A stretch of 64,000 bases of DNA from Acetobacter nitrogenifigens DSM 23921 = NBRC 105050. Its GTDB lineage: Bacteria > Pseudomonadota > Alphaproteobacteria > Acetobacterales > Acetobacteraceae. The notes under the pieces are model-generated. The model had not been told where the DNA came from. It saw nothing but the letters and a program-made list of their open reading frames with translations, and searched no databases. The number at the start of each line of letters is the position of its first letter. Position 1 is the first letter of the stretch. This document shows, piece by piece, positions 9,008 through 18,640 of the stretch. The stretch lies in contig NZ_AUBI01000001.1 of the NCBI RefSeq assembly GCF_000429165.1, positions 186,001 through 250,000 on the forward strand, written 5' to 3'. The translations under genes and the position numbers were made by a program.

Positions 9008-9538
9008 TTAACGTTCCCGCAGACGCGGCATCAACTCGACGAAATTACAGGGCTGAAACCGACTGTCGAGTTGATGAACCAGAATATCGTCCCAGCCGTC
9101 TTTAACGGCTCCCGTGGAGCCTGGCAGGGCGAAAAGATATGTCCCCCTGGCGACGCCCGCGAGCGCGCGAGACTGTATCGTTGACGGTCCTATTTTCTGG
9201 TACGACAGCATCCGGAAGAGTTCGCCAAATCCTTCGATCCGTTTTTCCAAAACCTGCTCGAACGCCTCCGGCGTCACGTCCCGACCGGTCACGCCGGTGC
9301 CGCCGTTGGTGATCACCACATCGATTTCCGGGTCGTCTACCCAGCGCTCAAGAGTCTGGACAAGCCGCACGACGTCATCGGGCTCGATCGCGCGATCAGC
9401 CACTACATGACCTGCGCTCTCTATCCGTTCGACCAGAGTAGAGCCGGAGGTGTCCGTTTCCAGCGTTCTGGTGTCCGATACAGTCAGGACCGCAATCCTG
9501 ACACGAAGGAATGGTTTTGTGGCGTCGATCTGGGGCAT
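9008..9538 (-). CDS. moaB: Molybdopterin adenylyltransferase-like protein MoaB
   Basis: A 176-residue MogA/MoaB-family protein of molybdenum cofactor synthesis, adenylylating molybdopterin before metal insertion. It shows the family segments '[18 protein letters not shown]', '[20 protein letters not shown]', '[12 protein letters not shown]' with the acidic residues of the active site, and '[16 protein letters not shown]'. The ATG at 9538 ('MPQIDATK') is preferred over an upstream TTG at 9574, which would add 12 residues unlike the family. Whether this copy is catalytically active, as E. coli MogA is, cannot be told. It lies upstream of the DJ-1 gene on the same strand. Confidence 0.93.
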   Translation of the reverse strand: MPQIDATKPFLRVRIAVLTVSDTRTLETDTSGSTLVERIESAGHVVADRAIEPDDVVRLVQTLERWVDDPEIDVVITNGGTGVTGRDVTPEAFEQVLEKRIEGFGELFRMLSYQKIGPSTIQSRALAGVARGTYLFALPGSTGAVKDGWDDILVHQLDSRFQPCNFVELMPRLRER

Positions 9539-9702
9539 GTCGGAGGATATTGATCCACAATCGAAGCACGTCAACCACGTGCAAAAATGTCACGCGAAGC
9601 GCCTATTGCCGTCGAAGCTGCGAATTGAACCTGAATTTCACTATGACACAAAATGATTAAATTGTAAGAAACTTATGCACTTGGGGTTAGTTAGAACCTC
9701 CG

Positions 9703-11349
9703 ATGAGACAAAGAAAAGTAACAGCAATCAAGAGTCCTCGTGCTATGCTAAATAAAAATAAAAATAGCCGCACTCGGCGCTCAGCGAACGTTTTCCTGCG
9801 TTCCTTTGCCCCTGCGCCTCTGGCGTGCGCAGGCTACCTTGCGCTGATCGCGCCCGTCGCACACGCACAGTCGGCCAGCCAGGCGCCAGCGTCAGTGGCT
9901 GCGACGCCGACCGGTTCCGTCTCAGATACAAAGACGGTGTCAAAGCCTGTCCGACCTGTTAGCTATGCCCCCCCAGAGCCGCGCTCCCCTCGGCGCCGCC
10001 TCAGCGACGCCGATCTCCATCTTTATGTCACCCTGAACAAGCCGCCGCCGATGACCGGCTCGGACCGTGAGGGGCCGACAGAGATGCTGATGTATGGCAA
10101 TCCGCATCTGTTCGGTGATTGGGGCGGCATACAGCCCTGGCTGACCAAGCGCGGCATTTATCTGACTGCTGGCATCAACGAAGAGTTCATGGGCAACGTC
10201 ACGGGCGGCAAGCAACGCGCCTACTCTGACGCGGGCCAGGTCGCCGCAGAACTGGACATTGACTGGGATAAACTCGCTGGCATCAACGAGTTCTGGACGC
10301 ATATGCTGGTCGTTAACGGTCACGGTAACAACCTTGGCCGCCTCATCGGCGAGAACATTGCGCAACCCCAGCAGATTTACGGCGCACGCGGAAACGTAGT
10401 CGCCCATCTGGTCGCGCTTTACGGAGAAAAAGGCCTGTTTCGTAACCGGCTGAACATCGCCGCCGGATGGATTCCGACAGGAACGTTCTTCAACTACGAT
10501 TATCTGGCCTGTTCATTTGTCAACGTAACCACCTGCGGAAACCCTGCTCCCGGAAAATACGTTCCCGGCGGTCGCGACTGGCCCTCAGGCAATCTTGGTG
10601 CGGTAGTGCGAGTATGGCCGACGCGCCAATTCTACCTGATGGCTGGTCTTTTCGCGGTCAATTCGAGCAGCAATTACAACGGCGGCATCTCAGGCTGGGC
10701 TTGGGCGCAACCGGGCCTCGGCAAGTTCTCGTCGCAGTTTGAAGTTGGCTGGCTCCCATCGTTTGGAAAGAACGATCTGATCGGTCACTACAAGCTCGGA
10801 TACTTTTACGACAACGCTCGTTATCCGCATCTCTACGAAGACATCAACGGGAACTCGTATCAGGCAACAGGCCTGCCACGCCGGTACCGCGCCGGTATGA
10901 ATGTTGCGTGGTTCCTGGCTGACCAGATGCTTGTTCGCTACGGCAAAGGTCTCACAAACGGCCTGATCGCCTTTGGCGGGGCCGAGTATGCCAACGGCGC
11001 GACAGTCGCCATGCGTGATCACGCATGGATCAGCCTCCTGAGCGCAGGCACCCCATGGCATCGCCCTCTCGATCAGGTCGGTATCATGTACCACCACTTC
11101 GACATGAGCCATTCTGTCGCGTTGCAACAGGAGTCGTCTCAGGCTCTGGGTCTCCCCTACGTCTCAAACCAGTGGGGCGAGCCTTATGGCGTCCAGGGAC
11201 ATGAAAATGTTTGGGAAGCGTTCTACAGCGTGCACGTGCTGACAGGCACGTCGATTCAGCCTGATTTCCAATACATCAACCACGTGAACGCCACGACCAA
11301 ATTTCGTGACGCTGCGATCCTTGGTGTGCAGATCAACACCATTCTGTAA
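9703..11349 (+). CDS. OprB-family carbohydrate-selective outer-membrane porin
   Basis: A 548-residue precursor. The N-terminus has a long basic region and a hydrophobic core ending 'IAPVAHAQS', a probable signal peptide with cleavage near residue 55. A Pro/Ser-rich linker follows, then a barrel of about 430 residues. OprB hallmarks are 'LFGDWGGIQPWLTKRGIYL', 'GRLIGENIAQPQQIYG', 'LNIAAGWIPTGTFF' and 'GIMYHHFDMS'. OprB channels favour uptake of glucose and other sugars; acetic acid bacteria commonly carry them. The protein ends in Leu rather than Phe. It is a single gene closed by a terminator at 11374-11404. The promoter region is AT-rich. Confidence 0.92.
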   Translation: MRQRKVTAIKSPRAMLNKNKNSRTRRSANVFLRSFAPAPLACAGYLALIAPVAHAQSASQAPASVAATPTGSVSDTKTVSKPVRPVSYAPPEPRSPRRRLSDADLHLYVTLNKPPPMTGSDREGPTEMLMYGNPHLFGDWGGIQPWLTKRGIYLTAGINEEFMGNVTGGKQRAYSDAGQVAAELDIDWDKLAGINEFWTHMLVVNGHGNNLGRLIGENIAQPQQIYGARGNVVAHLVALYGEKGLFRNRLNIAAGWIPTGTFFNYDYLACSFVNVTTCGNPAPGKYVPGGRDWPSGNLGAVVRVWPTRQFYLMAGLFAVNSSSNYNGGISGWAWAQPGLGKFSSQFEVGWLPSFGKNDLIGHYKLGYFYDNARYPHLYEDINGNSYQATGLPRRYRAGMNVAWFLADQMLVRYGKGLTNGLIAFGGAEYANGATVAMRDHAWISLLSAGTPWHRPLDQVGIMYHHFDMSHSVALQQESSQALGLPYVSNQWGEPYGVQGHENVWEAFYSVHVLTGTSIQPDFQYINHVNATTKFRDAAILGVQINTIL

Positions 11350-11373
11350 CGCTTGTCGCATCGCACAAAAGCA

Positions 11374-11404
11374 GGGCGTCTCCGCGTTTCTGGAGACGCC
11401 CTTT
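11374..11404 (+). terminator. Intrinsic terminator of the OprB gene
   Basis: A 10-bp stem GGGCGTCTCC/GGAGACGCCC (11374-11383/11392-11401) with an 8-base loop, followed by TTTC. It sits 24 bp after the porin stop codon. Confidence 0.85.
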
Positions 11405-11554
11405 CTGTATCCATACTCAGAAATATCTGATCACCGACAACAGCAATCCGAGAGGGCGCACGGCAGCTTCGGCTTCGCAATCTCGTAACGGACATAAGCA
11501 TTGCGTGAAACACCGCAGCATACGACCGAAGCGCGCAAAGCCCAGCCCGCAAAT

Positions 11555-11586
11555 AAAAAAGGGCGCAAGAAATAAATCTTGCGCCC
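11555..11586 (-). terminator. Intrinsic terminator of the ornithine decarboxylase gene
   Basis: Read on the minus strand, GGGCGCAAGA and TCTTGCGCCC form a perfect 10-bp stem (11577-11586/11561-11570) with a 6-base loop. It is followed by six T, seen as the A-run 11555-11560 on the plus strand. It lies about 48 bp after the decarboxylase stop. Confidence 0.88.
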
Positions 11587-11634
11587 CTTCCTTTTCGCTT
11601 CCCCTCCCCGCGCGTCGCAGCGGGATGAACGAGG

Positions 11635-12765
11635 TCAGATGTAATGCTCGGTCAGCGGCGCGAAACCATTGAAACGAGTCGAGCAGTAAGTCGATACGTA
11701 AGCGCCGGTCGATAAGAGTTCGACACGATCGCCAGCGGCCAATGCGTCCGGCAGCACGTAAGGACTCCGCTCATACATGATGTCGGCGCCGTCACAGGTG
11801 GGGCCAGCGATGGCGACAGCCGATACAGCTCCACCGTCATGTTGCGTGCGGATGTCGTAACGGATGGACTCGCCCTCCGTCTCCGCCAACCCACCGAAGC
11901 GTCCGATATCGAGATACACCCAACGCGGACCATCTTCGCGACCACGGCGACTGACGAGCACGACCTCGGCGGACACCACGCCCGCAGCGCCGACGATGAA
12001 GCGTCCTGGCTCGATCAGCATCTCGGGAAGCGCATTCCCGAAATGCTTCGTCATGGCCGAACAGATCGCGTCGCCGAACTGCTCAATCTCCGGTACGTCA
12101 TCGCGATAACGAATGGGAAAACCGCCGCCGAGATTCACCATCCGCAGATCGAGACCGGTCGCAGACAGATCCGTCACCAGCGAGGCCACACGAGCGATTG
12201 CAGCTTCGTAAGCGTCCGCCGACAATTGCTGGCTTCCGACATGGAACGACAGACCGTATGGGTCGAGGCCCAGTTCGCGAGCATGCAACATAAGCTCCCG
12301 CGCGCTCTCGACCGTCGTCCCGAATTTGCGCGAAAGCGGCCATTCGGCGCCGTAATTGTCGACAAGCAAACGGCAATAGACTTTCGAGCCCGGCGCGTAA
12401 CGGGCAATCTTCTCTAATTCTTCCAAAGAATCAAAAACATACAGCCGAACGCCGACAGCGAAGGCAGCCTGAATTGCGGACACCTTCTTTACGGTGTTGC
12501 CGAAGGAAATGTCGTCGGGGCTGGCGCCAGCGTCGAGGCAGAGACGAATCTCCTCCCATGAAGCCGCGTCGAAACGGGAGCCGAGCGACACCAACCGCTC
12601 AAGGATTGGGCGAGCGGGATTAGCCTTGACGGCGTAGTAAATCAGGGCGAGCGGGAGTGCGCCCTGCAGGCGACGAAAACGATCCTCAACCTCGTCAACG
12701 TCGACGACCAGACAAGGCGTAGCGGGCTGCTCATCGGCGAGGAATTGTGAAATTTTGGGTGTCAT
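11635..12765 (-). CDS. Group III PLP-dependent ornithine/lysine decarboxylase
   Basis: A 376-residue alanine-racemase-fold decarboxylase. PLP is bound by Lys47 in 'YYAVKANP'; the phosphate loop is 'MVNLGGGFPIRY'; 'LIEPGRFIVGAAG' holds the Glu-Pro-Gly-Arg motif. Cys324 in 'GPTCDGADIMYE' is the catalytic cysteine shared by ornithine and lysine/ornithine decarboxylases. The enzyme makes putrescine (or cadaverine) and CO2 at the start of polyamine synthesis. Length and motifs match the alphaproteobacterial eukaryote-type ODC. Preference for ornithine over lysine cannot be settled from sequence. A long structured leader and a strong terminator bracket the single gene. Confidence 0.92.
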   Translation of the reverse strand: MTPKISQFLADEQPATPCLVVDVDEVEDRFRRLQGALPLALIYYAVKANPARPILERLVSLGSRFDAASWEEIRLCLDAGASPDDISFGNTVKKVSAIQAAFAVGVRLYVFDSLEELEKIARYAPGSKVYCRLLVDNYGAEWPLSRKFGTTVESARELMLHARELGLDPYGLSFHVGSQQLSADAYEAAIARVASLVTDLSATGLDLRMVNLGGGFPIRYRDDVPEIEQFGDAICSAMTKHFGNALPEMLIEPGRFIVGAAGVVSAEVVLVSRRGREDGPRWVYLDIGRFGGLAETEGESIRYDIRTQHDGGAVSAVAIAGPTCDGADIMYERSPYVLPDALAAGDRVELLSTGAYVSTYCSTRFNGFAPLTEHYI

Positions 12766-12970
12766 CGCACTTTAATCCCTGTCTGGACCTGCAATTTGAT
12801 GCAGGTGAGTTGCGAAACGGTCTAACGGACCAGCGACCAAAAACGAGCTCCATCCAGGAGCCCCGATTGCCAGAACGCTTGACGTCGTTGCGTAACCTCA
12901 GTGGGCCAGTGGCACGTGCGTTGTTGCGTGGGACGCGCATATGGGGCCAAACAGGCCCCAACGCAACAGG
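12766..12970 (-). promoter_or_regulatory. Structured 5' leader of the ornithine decarboxylase gene (speF-leader-like)
   Basis: On the minus strand the leader carries ordered hairpins. The first is a two-part stem: TGTTGCGT/ACGCAACA ends at 12961-12968/12922-12929 with an inner TGGGGCC/GGCCCCA. Next come GCTCC/GGAGC (12847-12861), GGTC/GACC (12819-12831), and ACCTGCA/TGCAGGT (12787-12806). A ribosome site like AGGGAT follows about 10 bases before the ATG. Alphaproteobacterial ornithine decarboxylase genes are known to carry the speF leader element. Position and richness of structure fit, but the consensus was not aligned, so identity is an inference. Confidence 0.5.
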
Positions 12971-13016
12971 ATTTTTATAAAATTCGAAAAAAACTGGCGA
13001 AGACGATAATAACCCT

Positions 13017-13022
13017 TATAAT
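13017..13022 (+). promoter_or_regulatory. Candidate -10 box (TATAAT) for the YihY gene
   Basis: A perfect TATAAT lies 53 bp before the ATG at 13076, in an AT-rich stretch (12970-13050). The -35 region at proper distance is poor (CTGGCG), so an activator or weak promoter is possible. Confidence 0.4.
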
Positions 13023-13075
13023 AGCTGGAGATTATTGAATTTTTTAAGACACCTTAATCTGTGCGGTCGGGCTAT

Positions 13076-14167
13076 ATGGATCGCCGCTCCAAGCGAGGCT
13101 CCTTGACCCTAACTCCCCCTATCGAAAACTCCCTTCAAGACACGCCACAAGGCGTTTCCGATACCCTGCTGGCCGACGACATGGCCCAGCCGAGCGTCGA
13201 TAGCGCAGCACATGGCGAGGTAACGCAGGTTATGGAGCCCGTCCCCTCCCCGCTTGCACTGACAAAACGGCAATGGGCCTGGGCAGCTAAAGCTACGGCC
13301 CAGGCGCTACTTTCGGGTCCGACGACCCTCGTCTCTGCCGGTTGCGCTTTTTATACGACTCTCGCGCTCTTTCCTTCGATCAGCATTCTGATTTCCATCT
13401 ACGGGTTGGCGTTCGACGTGCAGAGCGTCGCGACACAGCTCAACACTGTAAGGCGCCTGCTCCCGCCCGCCGCGTTCACGCTTATTGAAGACAGGATTCA
13501 AATTCTCGTATCGGAGCCACACAGCTCCCTTACGCTCAATCTTCTGGTCTCAACGTTAATCGCACTCTGGTCCGCGTCCGCTGGCGTGAAGGCGATCCTT
13601 TCTTCTCTGAACATCGCGTATGACACTGAAGAAAAACGTGGTTTTCTGGCCTTTCAGGCTCTGGCGCTAGGCATGACGCTCGCATCGACAATCGGCGTCT
13701 GCCTCAGCGTGGCGATCCTTGTTGCGATCCCTGTCGCTCTCAAATACCTGCCCGCACTTTTACTGATAGACCCACCCGCAGGGTCTATCGAATTCGCCGT
13801 GCGTATGAGCGGACTAGGCGTCATGACCGCGTTTATGATCACGACTCTCATGGCGCTCTATCGCTTCGGCCCGAGCCGTACGCATGCGCAATGGCGTTGG
13901 GTCGCCCCCGGCGCCATGATCAGCACGGTCCTGTGGATCGTGTCGGCATCGGGGTTTTCTTATTATGTGGCGCACCTCGCCAACTACACGAGCACCTATG
14001 GGCCGCTCGGAGCTGTAGTGGCGATCATGATGTGGTTCTTTGTCAGCGCCTGGGTTGTTTTGCTGGGCGCGGAGCTGAACGCCGAACTTGAAGCGTTTTC
14101 ATTGTCGTCCGGACCTCGCAAGGTCGGGCCCGGCGACACCCGCCTACACGGTGGGCGCAAAATCTGA
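13076..14167 (+). CDS. YihY/BrkB-family inner-membrane protein
   Basis: A 363-residue protein; a GTG at 13061 would add five residues. The first 65 residues are polar and poorly conserved. The family core starts at 'VSAGCAFYTTLALFPSISILISIY' (given here in part) and has about six membrane helices. Recognisable segments are 'WSASAGVKAILSSLNIAYD', 'LYRFGPSRTHAQWRW', 'PGAMISTVLW', 'YTSTYGPLGAVVAIMMWFF' and 'LGAELNAELE'. The family was once called ribonuclease BN in error; its real role is unknown, and envelope or transporter functions are proposed. It is divergent from the decarboxylase gene. Confidence 0.92.
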   Translation: MDRRSKRGSLTLTPPIENSLQDTPQGVSDTLLADDMAQPSVDSAAHGEVTQVMEPVPSPLALTKRQWAWAAKATAQALLSGPTTLVSAGCAFYTTLALFPSISILISIYGLAFDVQSVATQLNTVRRLLPPAAFTLIEDRIQILVSEPHSSLTLNLLVSTLIALWSASAGVKAILSSLNIAYDTEEKRGFLAFQALALGMTLASTIGVCLSVAILVAIPVALKYLPALLLIDPPAGSIEFAVRMSGLGVMTAFMITTLMALYRFGPSRTHAQWRWVAPGAMISTVLWIVSASGFSYYVAHLANYTSTYGPLGAVVAIMMWFFVSAWVVLLGAELNAELEAFSLSSGPRKVGPGDTRLHGGRKI

Positions 14168-14454
14168 ACCTGCCCACAACGAGATGACTGCAACGCCCGT
14201 GTAATATCTGGGACCAGGCCTATCGTCGTTTATCTCGCCAACTGGGAAAGTTTTGTTCCGGCCGGGCATACGCCATGGGCAGCGCTCGGTAGGTTGAACT
14301 GCGTCTCAACCTGAGTGGAGGCGGCCTGCGCATATTTTGGCATAAGAGAGTGCGGGCCTCAGGCATTTCCAAAACCCGGCGCCTTCGCCATTTTCGGGCA
14401 AGTGACGGTCGATTTCGACGGGCACAAGGCCGAGCGAATTTTGCTTCGGAGAAA
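14168..14454. other. Intergenic region between convergent genes
   Basis: The gap holds a small inverted repeat AGGTTGA/TCAACCT (14291-14297/14306-14312) that may act as a weak terminator. An Arg-rich minus-strand open frame here is not credible. Nothing else was seen. Confidence 0.5.
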
Positions 14455-14982
14455 CTAGCGCTCAGGCGCCTGCGCAACCTCGAGGGGCTCTACGTCGCTT
14501 CCCGAGGCCGGGGTAATCTTCACATGCGCGACGCCAGCGCCCAGCATGCCAATTCGCGCGGCGGCCGCGTGAGACAGGTCGATGATGCGTCCACGCGCAT
14601 AAGGTCCACGGTCGTTCACGGTCACGACGACCGAACGGCCAGTCTCCTCCGATTCGACAAGGAGTTTGGACCCGATCGGAGCTGTCGGGTGCGCCGCCGT
14701 CAATTCGGCCTGATTGAAGCGGCCGCCCTGCGCGTTCCGGCGACCGGAAAACCGTCCGCCATACCAGCTGGCGACGCCCTTCTGTGTCCATGCATGGGTG
14801 GCGGAAGCGAATTCGTGCGCCCTGCGGGAGAGAGCTTCGCGGACGGAAGCGGCCCAGGAGGTGTGAGCCGGAGCCCCATCAACTGAAGGGGCGCTCGCCG
14901 CAGCGTCGGCTGCCGCCAGAAAGCCAGAGAGGGCAAGGGTAAAGTAAACGCCCCGCTGAATTTTCCCGCGTTGTAACCCCAC
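14455..14982 (-). CDS. rlpA: RlpA-like septal-ring lytic transglycosylase (double-psi beta-barrel)
   Basis: A 175-residue exported protein beginning at a GTG. A signal peptide ('GVYFTLALSGFLAAADAAAS') is followed by a variable linker and the RlpA barrel from 'QKGVASWYGGRFSGRRNAQG'. The catalytic-type Asp lies in 'VTVNDRGPYARGRIIDLS', and 'LLVESEETGRSVVV' is typical. RlpA enzymes cut denuded glycan strands at the division septum. No SPOR domain is present, so this short form may not be recruited by denuded glycan as in Pseudomonas. Convergent with YihY and divergent from aroQ. Confidence 0.9.
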   Translation of the reverse strand: MGLQRGKIQRGVYFTLALSGFLAAADAAASAPSVDGAPAHTSWAASVREALSRRAHEFASATHAWTQKGVASWYGGRFSGRRNAQGGRFNQAELTAAHPTAPIGSKLLVESEETGRSVVVTVNDRGPYARGRIIDLSHAAAARIGMLGAGVAHVKITPASGSDVEPLEVAQAPER

Positions 14983-15199
14983 CCAACTTTCTCACACCTG
15001 TTTCAACCGGCGACCACCAAAGCCGCCCTTGAACGCAATTACAAGCGAAAAGCGTAGTTACATGGTTTCAAAGGCGCTCCGGCGCGGGGTCTTTCGTGGA
15101 TTTTCACCATGCAGGATCGTCAATACGACCGGCGCTGTCGACGTAAGCAGGCACGCCGCTCTTGGAGTGGATCGCGCGGCGTGCTAACGGCCCGTCATC

Positions 15200-15655
15200 A
15201 TGGAGCGCCCTCTGATCGCCGTGTTCAACGGCCCCAACCTCAACATGCTTGGCCTTCGCCAACCGGAAGTCTACGGACGCGCCACGCTGGACGACGTAGA
15301 ACTGTTATGCGCGCAGACAGCCGAGCGCCTCGACGTGGCGATCGATTTTCGCCAGACCAACGGCGAGGGCGAGCTTATTTCCTGGGTGCAGGAATGCAGG
15401 GGACGAGCGCAGGGCATCATCATCAATCCCGCGGGCTACTCCCACACATCGGTGGCTCTGCTGGACGCGCTGCTGGCCGTCGATCTGCCCGTTATCGAGG
15501 TTCATATCTCGAATATCCACCGCCGGGAGCCGTTCCGCCATCACTCCTACGTCTCGCGGGGCGCGCTCGGCGTGATCTGCGGACTTGGCGTGCCGGGTTA
15601 TGCGCTGGCGCTTCAGGCCATGACTGACATCATCATTAACGAGGACCTTCAATGA
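15200..15655 (+). CDS. aroQ: Type II 3-dehydroquinate dehydratase
   Basis: A 151-residue member of the small dodecameric type II family that dehydrates 3-dehydroquinate to 3-dehydroshikimate in aromatic synthesis. Motifs are '[18 protein letters not shown]' with catalytic Tyr25, '[13 protein letters not shown]', '[17 protein letters not shown]', and '[19 protein letters not shown]' with the active-site His. The ATG at 15200 gives the family N-terminus. It overlaps accB by 4 bp (ATGA), forming a coupled aroQ-accB-accC unit. A possible 42-codon reading frame (15062-15187) in the leader was seen but not accepted. Confidence 0.96.
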   Translation: MERPLIAVFNGPNLNMLGLRQPEVYGRATLDDVELLCAQTAERLDVAIDFRQTNGEGELISWVQECRGRAQGIIINPAGYSHTSVALLDALLAVDLPVIEVHISNIHRREPFRHHSYVSRGALGVICGLGVPGYALALQAMTDIIINEDLQ

Positions 15656-16115
15656 GCCAGATGCTCGTGGACGCGGATGCCATACGGGCATTGGCGAATA
15701 TCCTGAACGACACCGGACTGACCGAGATCGAGGTTTCGGAGAAAGACAGCCGCATCCGCGTCGTGCGCGCCGCCGCCCCCGTAGCAGCCCAGGCAGTCGC
15801 CCCCGTCGCGGTGGCGACGCCTGCCGCCCCTGCGCCTGCCGCCACGCCGGTTCCGACAGCTCCTGCGGACCTGTCCAAGCACCCCGGCGCAGTGAACAGC
15901 CCGATGGTCGGCATCGCCTATCTCGCGCCCGACCCGTCGTCTCCCCCGTTCGTTGCGGTTGGACAGACCGTGGCCGCAGGGCAGACGCTGCTGCTTATCG
16001 AAGCGATGAAGACCTTCAACCAGATCAAGGCCCCGAAAGGCGGCACGCTGAAGCAGGTCCTCGTGACGTCCGGCGATCCGGTCGAATTCGGTCAGCCTCT
16101 CGTCATCGTCGAGTG

Positions 16116-16116
<1 letters not shown>
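15652..16116 (+). CDS. accB: Acetyl-CoA carboxylase biotin carboxyl carrier protein
   Basis: A 154-residue BCCP. An N-terminal helical domain (about 1-40) is joined by an Ala/Pro/Val-rich linker (41-72) to the biotinyl domain (about 80-154). Biotin is expected on Lys120 in '[11 protein letters not shown]'. The insert '[15 protein letters not shown]' is the thumb typical of bacterial BCCP. It carries carboxyl from AccC to the AccAD transferase for malonyl-CoA synthesis. It overlaps aroQ and accC. 'MKTFN' differs from the more common 'MKLMN' after the biotin Lys. Confidence 0.96.
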
Positions 16117-17459
<1,343 letters not shown>

Positions 17460-17466
17460 CTGCTGC

Positions 17467-17491
17467 GGTCGCCTCTGGGTCAGGGGCGACC
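17467..17491. terminator. Hairpin at the accC/hydrolase convergent junction
   Basis: A 7-bp stem GGTCGCC/GGCGACC (17467-17473/17485-17491) begins 8 bp after the accC stop. Its loop includes the stop codon of the minus-strand hydrolase. No T-run follows. Confidence 0.5.
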
Positions 17492-18418
17492 GTTCAGGAA
17501 ATCCTGCAGCGTCGCGTGAAACAGGCTCGGCGCCTGCAAAAACGCGAAATGGCTGGAATCCGGCAAAATCAGCAGATACGCGCCGGGAATCATATGTGAC
17601 ATGGCCACCGTGTGTTCCTGACGAATCATCTCGTCATGATCGCCGTCGACGACCCAGACAGGCGTATGGATCGTCGCCAGACGCCCGGCGTCCCAATGGG
17701 GTTCCCGTCCCCACATCGCCTGTACACTTGCCGCGAACGTGTTGAACTTCCCCGGCGTCGGCGAAAGCCGCTGATACTCTGATCGCGCACGATCAAAAAA
17801 ACATCTTACGACCGTCGACTGCCCCGCGTTCGGATCGTTGCCGCCGGGATCGACATTGGCGCCGAACGCGAACACGCGGCTGATGCGATCCGCGTGATTC
17901 AGCGCCAGATCCAGTCCTACGATGGCGCCGTCGCTCCACCCGATGATCGCAGCCTTGTCTATCCGCAGATGATCGAGCACCGCGACCGCGTCCTCCGTCA
18001 TCAGGTCATAGCCCAGCCGCTGCGTTCCTGCCGTGTTCCGCCCGTGCCCGCGGCTGTCGAGCAGAATGACCCGATATCCATCAGCGACCAGATTCCGCGC
18101 CTGAGCCGCAAGGAAATTCGCGTTGGCCATCCCTCCGTGCAGCATCAGCACGGGCTTGCCTGTTCCCGCTTCCGCATAAAACAAAACGGCCCCACGATTG
18201 CGCAGATGGTCGGTCCGAAATGTCGGCCCGAGGTCTGGCGTCGCCGGCAGCGTTCGCCAACGTGGCGCCGACGGCTCGTCACAAGCGCCGGGCGGCGCCG
18301 CGAAAAGACCGGCTGGCGCAAGGTGAAGGCCCAGAACCACGGTCGCCGCGAACCGGAACAGCCGCGATTTTGCGCGCGATGGCATACGCAACGACAGGCG
18401 CGAAGGCGGTGAAAACAT
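17480..18418 (-). CDS. Exported alpha/beta-fold hydrolase
   Basis: A 312-residue product from the ATG at 18418, which has AGGAG seven bases upstream. The longer open frame to 18556 is Arg-rich and unlikely. A signal peptide 'FRFAATVVLGLHLAPAGLFA' precedes the fold. The oxyanion loop is 'PVLMLHGGMAN', the nucleophile elbow 'IIGWSDGAI', the acid lies in 'VVDGDHDEM', and the catalytic His in 'PDSSHFAF'. 'LLDSRGHGRNT' is typical of the family. Substrate is unknown; ester or lactone hydrolysis is plausible. Its promoter would lie in the 222-bp gap shared with the divergent purH. Confidence 0.9.
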   Translation of the reverse strand: MFSPPSRLSLRMPSRAKSRLFRFAATVVLGLHLAPAGLFAAPPGACDEPSAPRWRTLPATPDLGPTFRTDHLRNRGAVLFYAEAGTGKPVLMLHGGMANANFLAAQARNLVADGYRVILLDSRGHGRNTAGTQRLGYDLMTEDAVAVLDHLRIDKAAIIGWSDGAIVGLDLALNHADRISRVFAFGANVDPGGNDPNAGQSTVVRCFFDRARSEYQRLSPTPGKFNTFAASVQAMWGREPHWDAGRLATIHTPVWVVDGDHDEMIRQEHTVAMSHMIPGAYLLILPDSSHFAFLQAPSLFHATLQDFLNGRP

Positions 18419-18640
18419 TCGAAAGCTCCTGGCGCTGCGCCGGCAGGGGCGCCGCCGACGTCTTCTTTCCCATGTCAGCATACCGCCGCCGCACCGGTCG
18501 AGCCGCGCAGCGGGGCAGACGCCTGCCGATCGGCGGTTGCCACACGCAGGATGCACGGTTAAACGCCCCGTTTATTGCGCCAGATCCGCCTCCGTTCGCG
18601 CACAGGGCGGCGCGCCAGACGTTACGAAAGACCCGCCCTT

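Noticed and set aside
14220-14477. 85-codon Arg-rich minus-strand frame after YihY
   Set aside because: Skewed composition, no ribosome site, overlaps the rlpA 3' end; typical of chance frames in GC-rich DNA.
15062-15187. 42-codon frame in the aroQ leader
   Set aside because: No clear ribosome site or attenuator pair and no run of regulatory codons; too little support.
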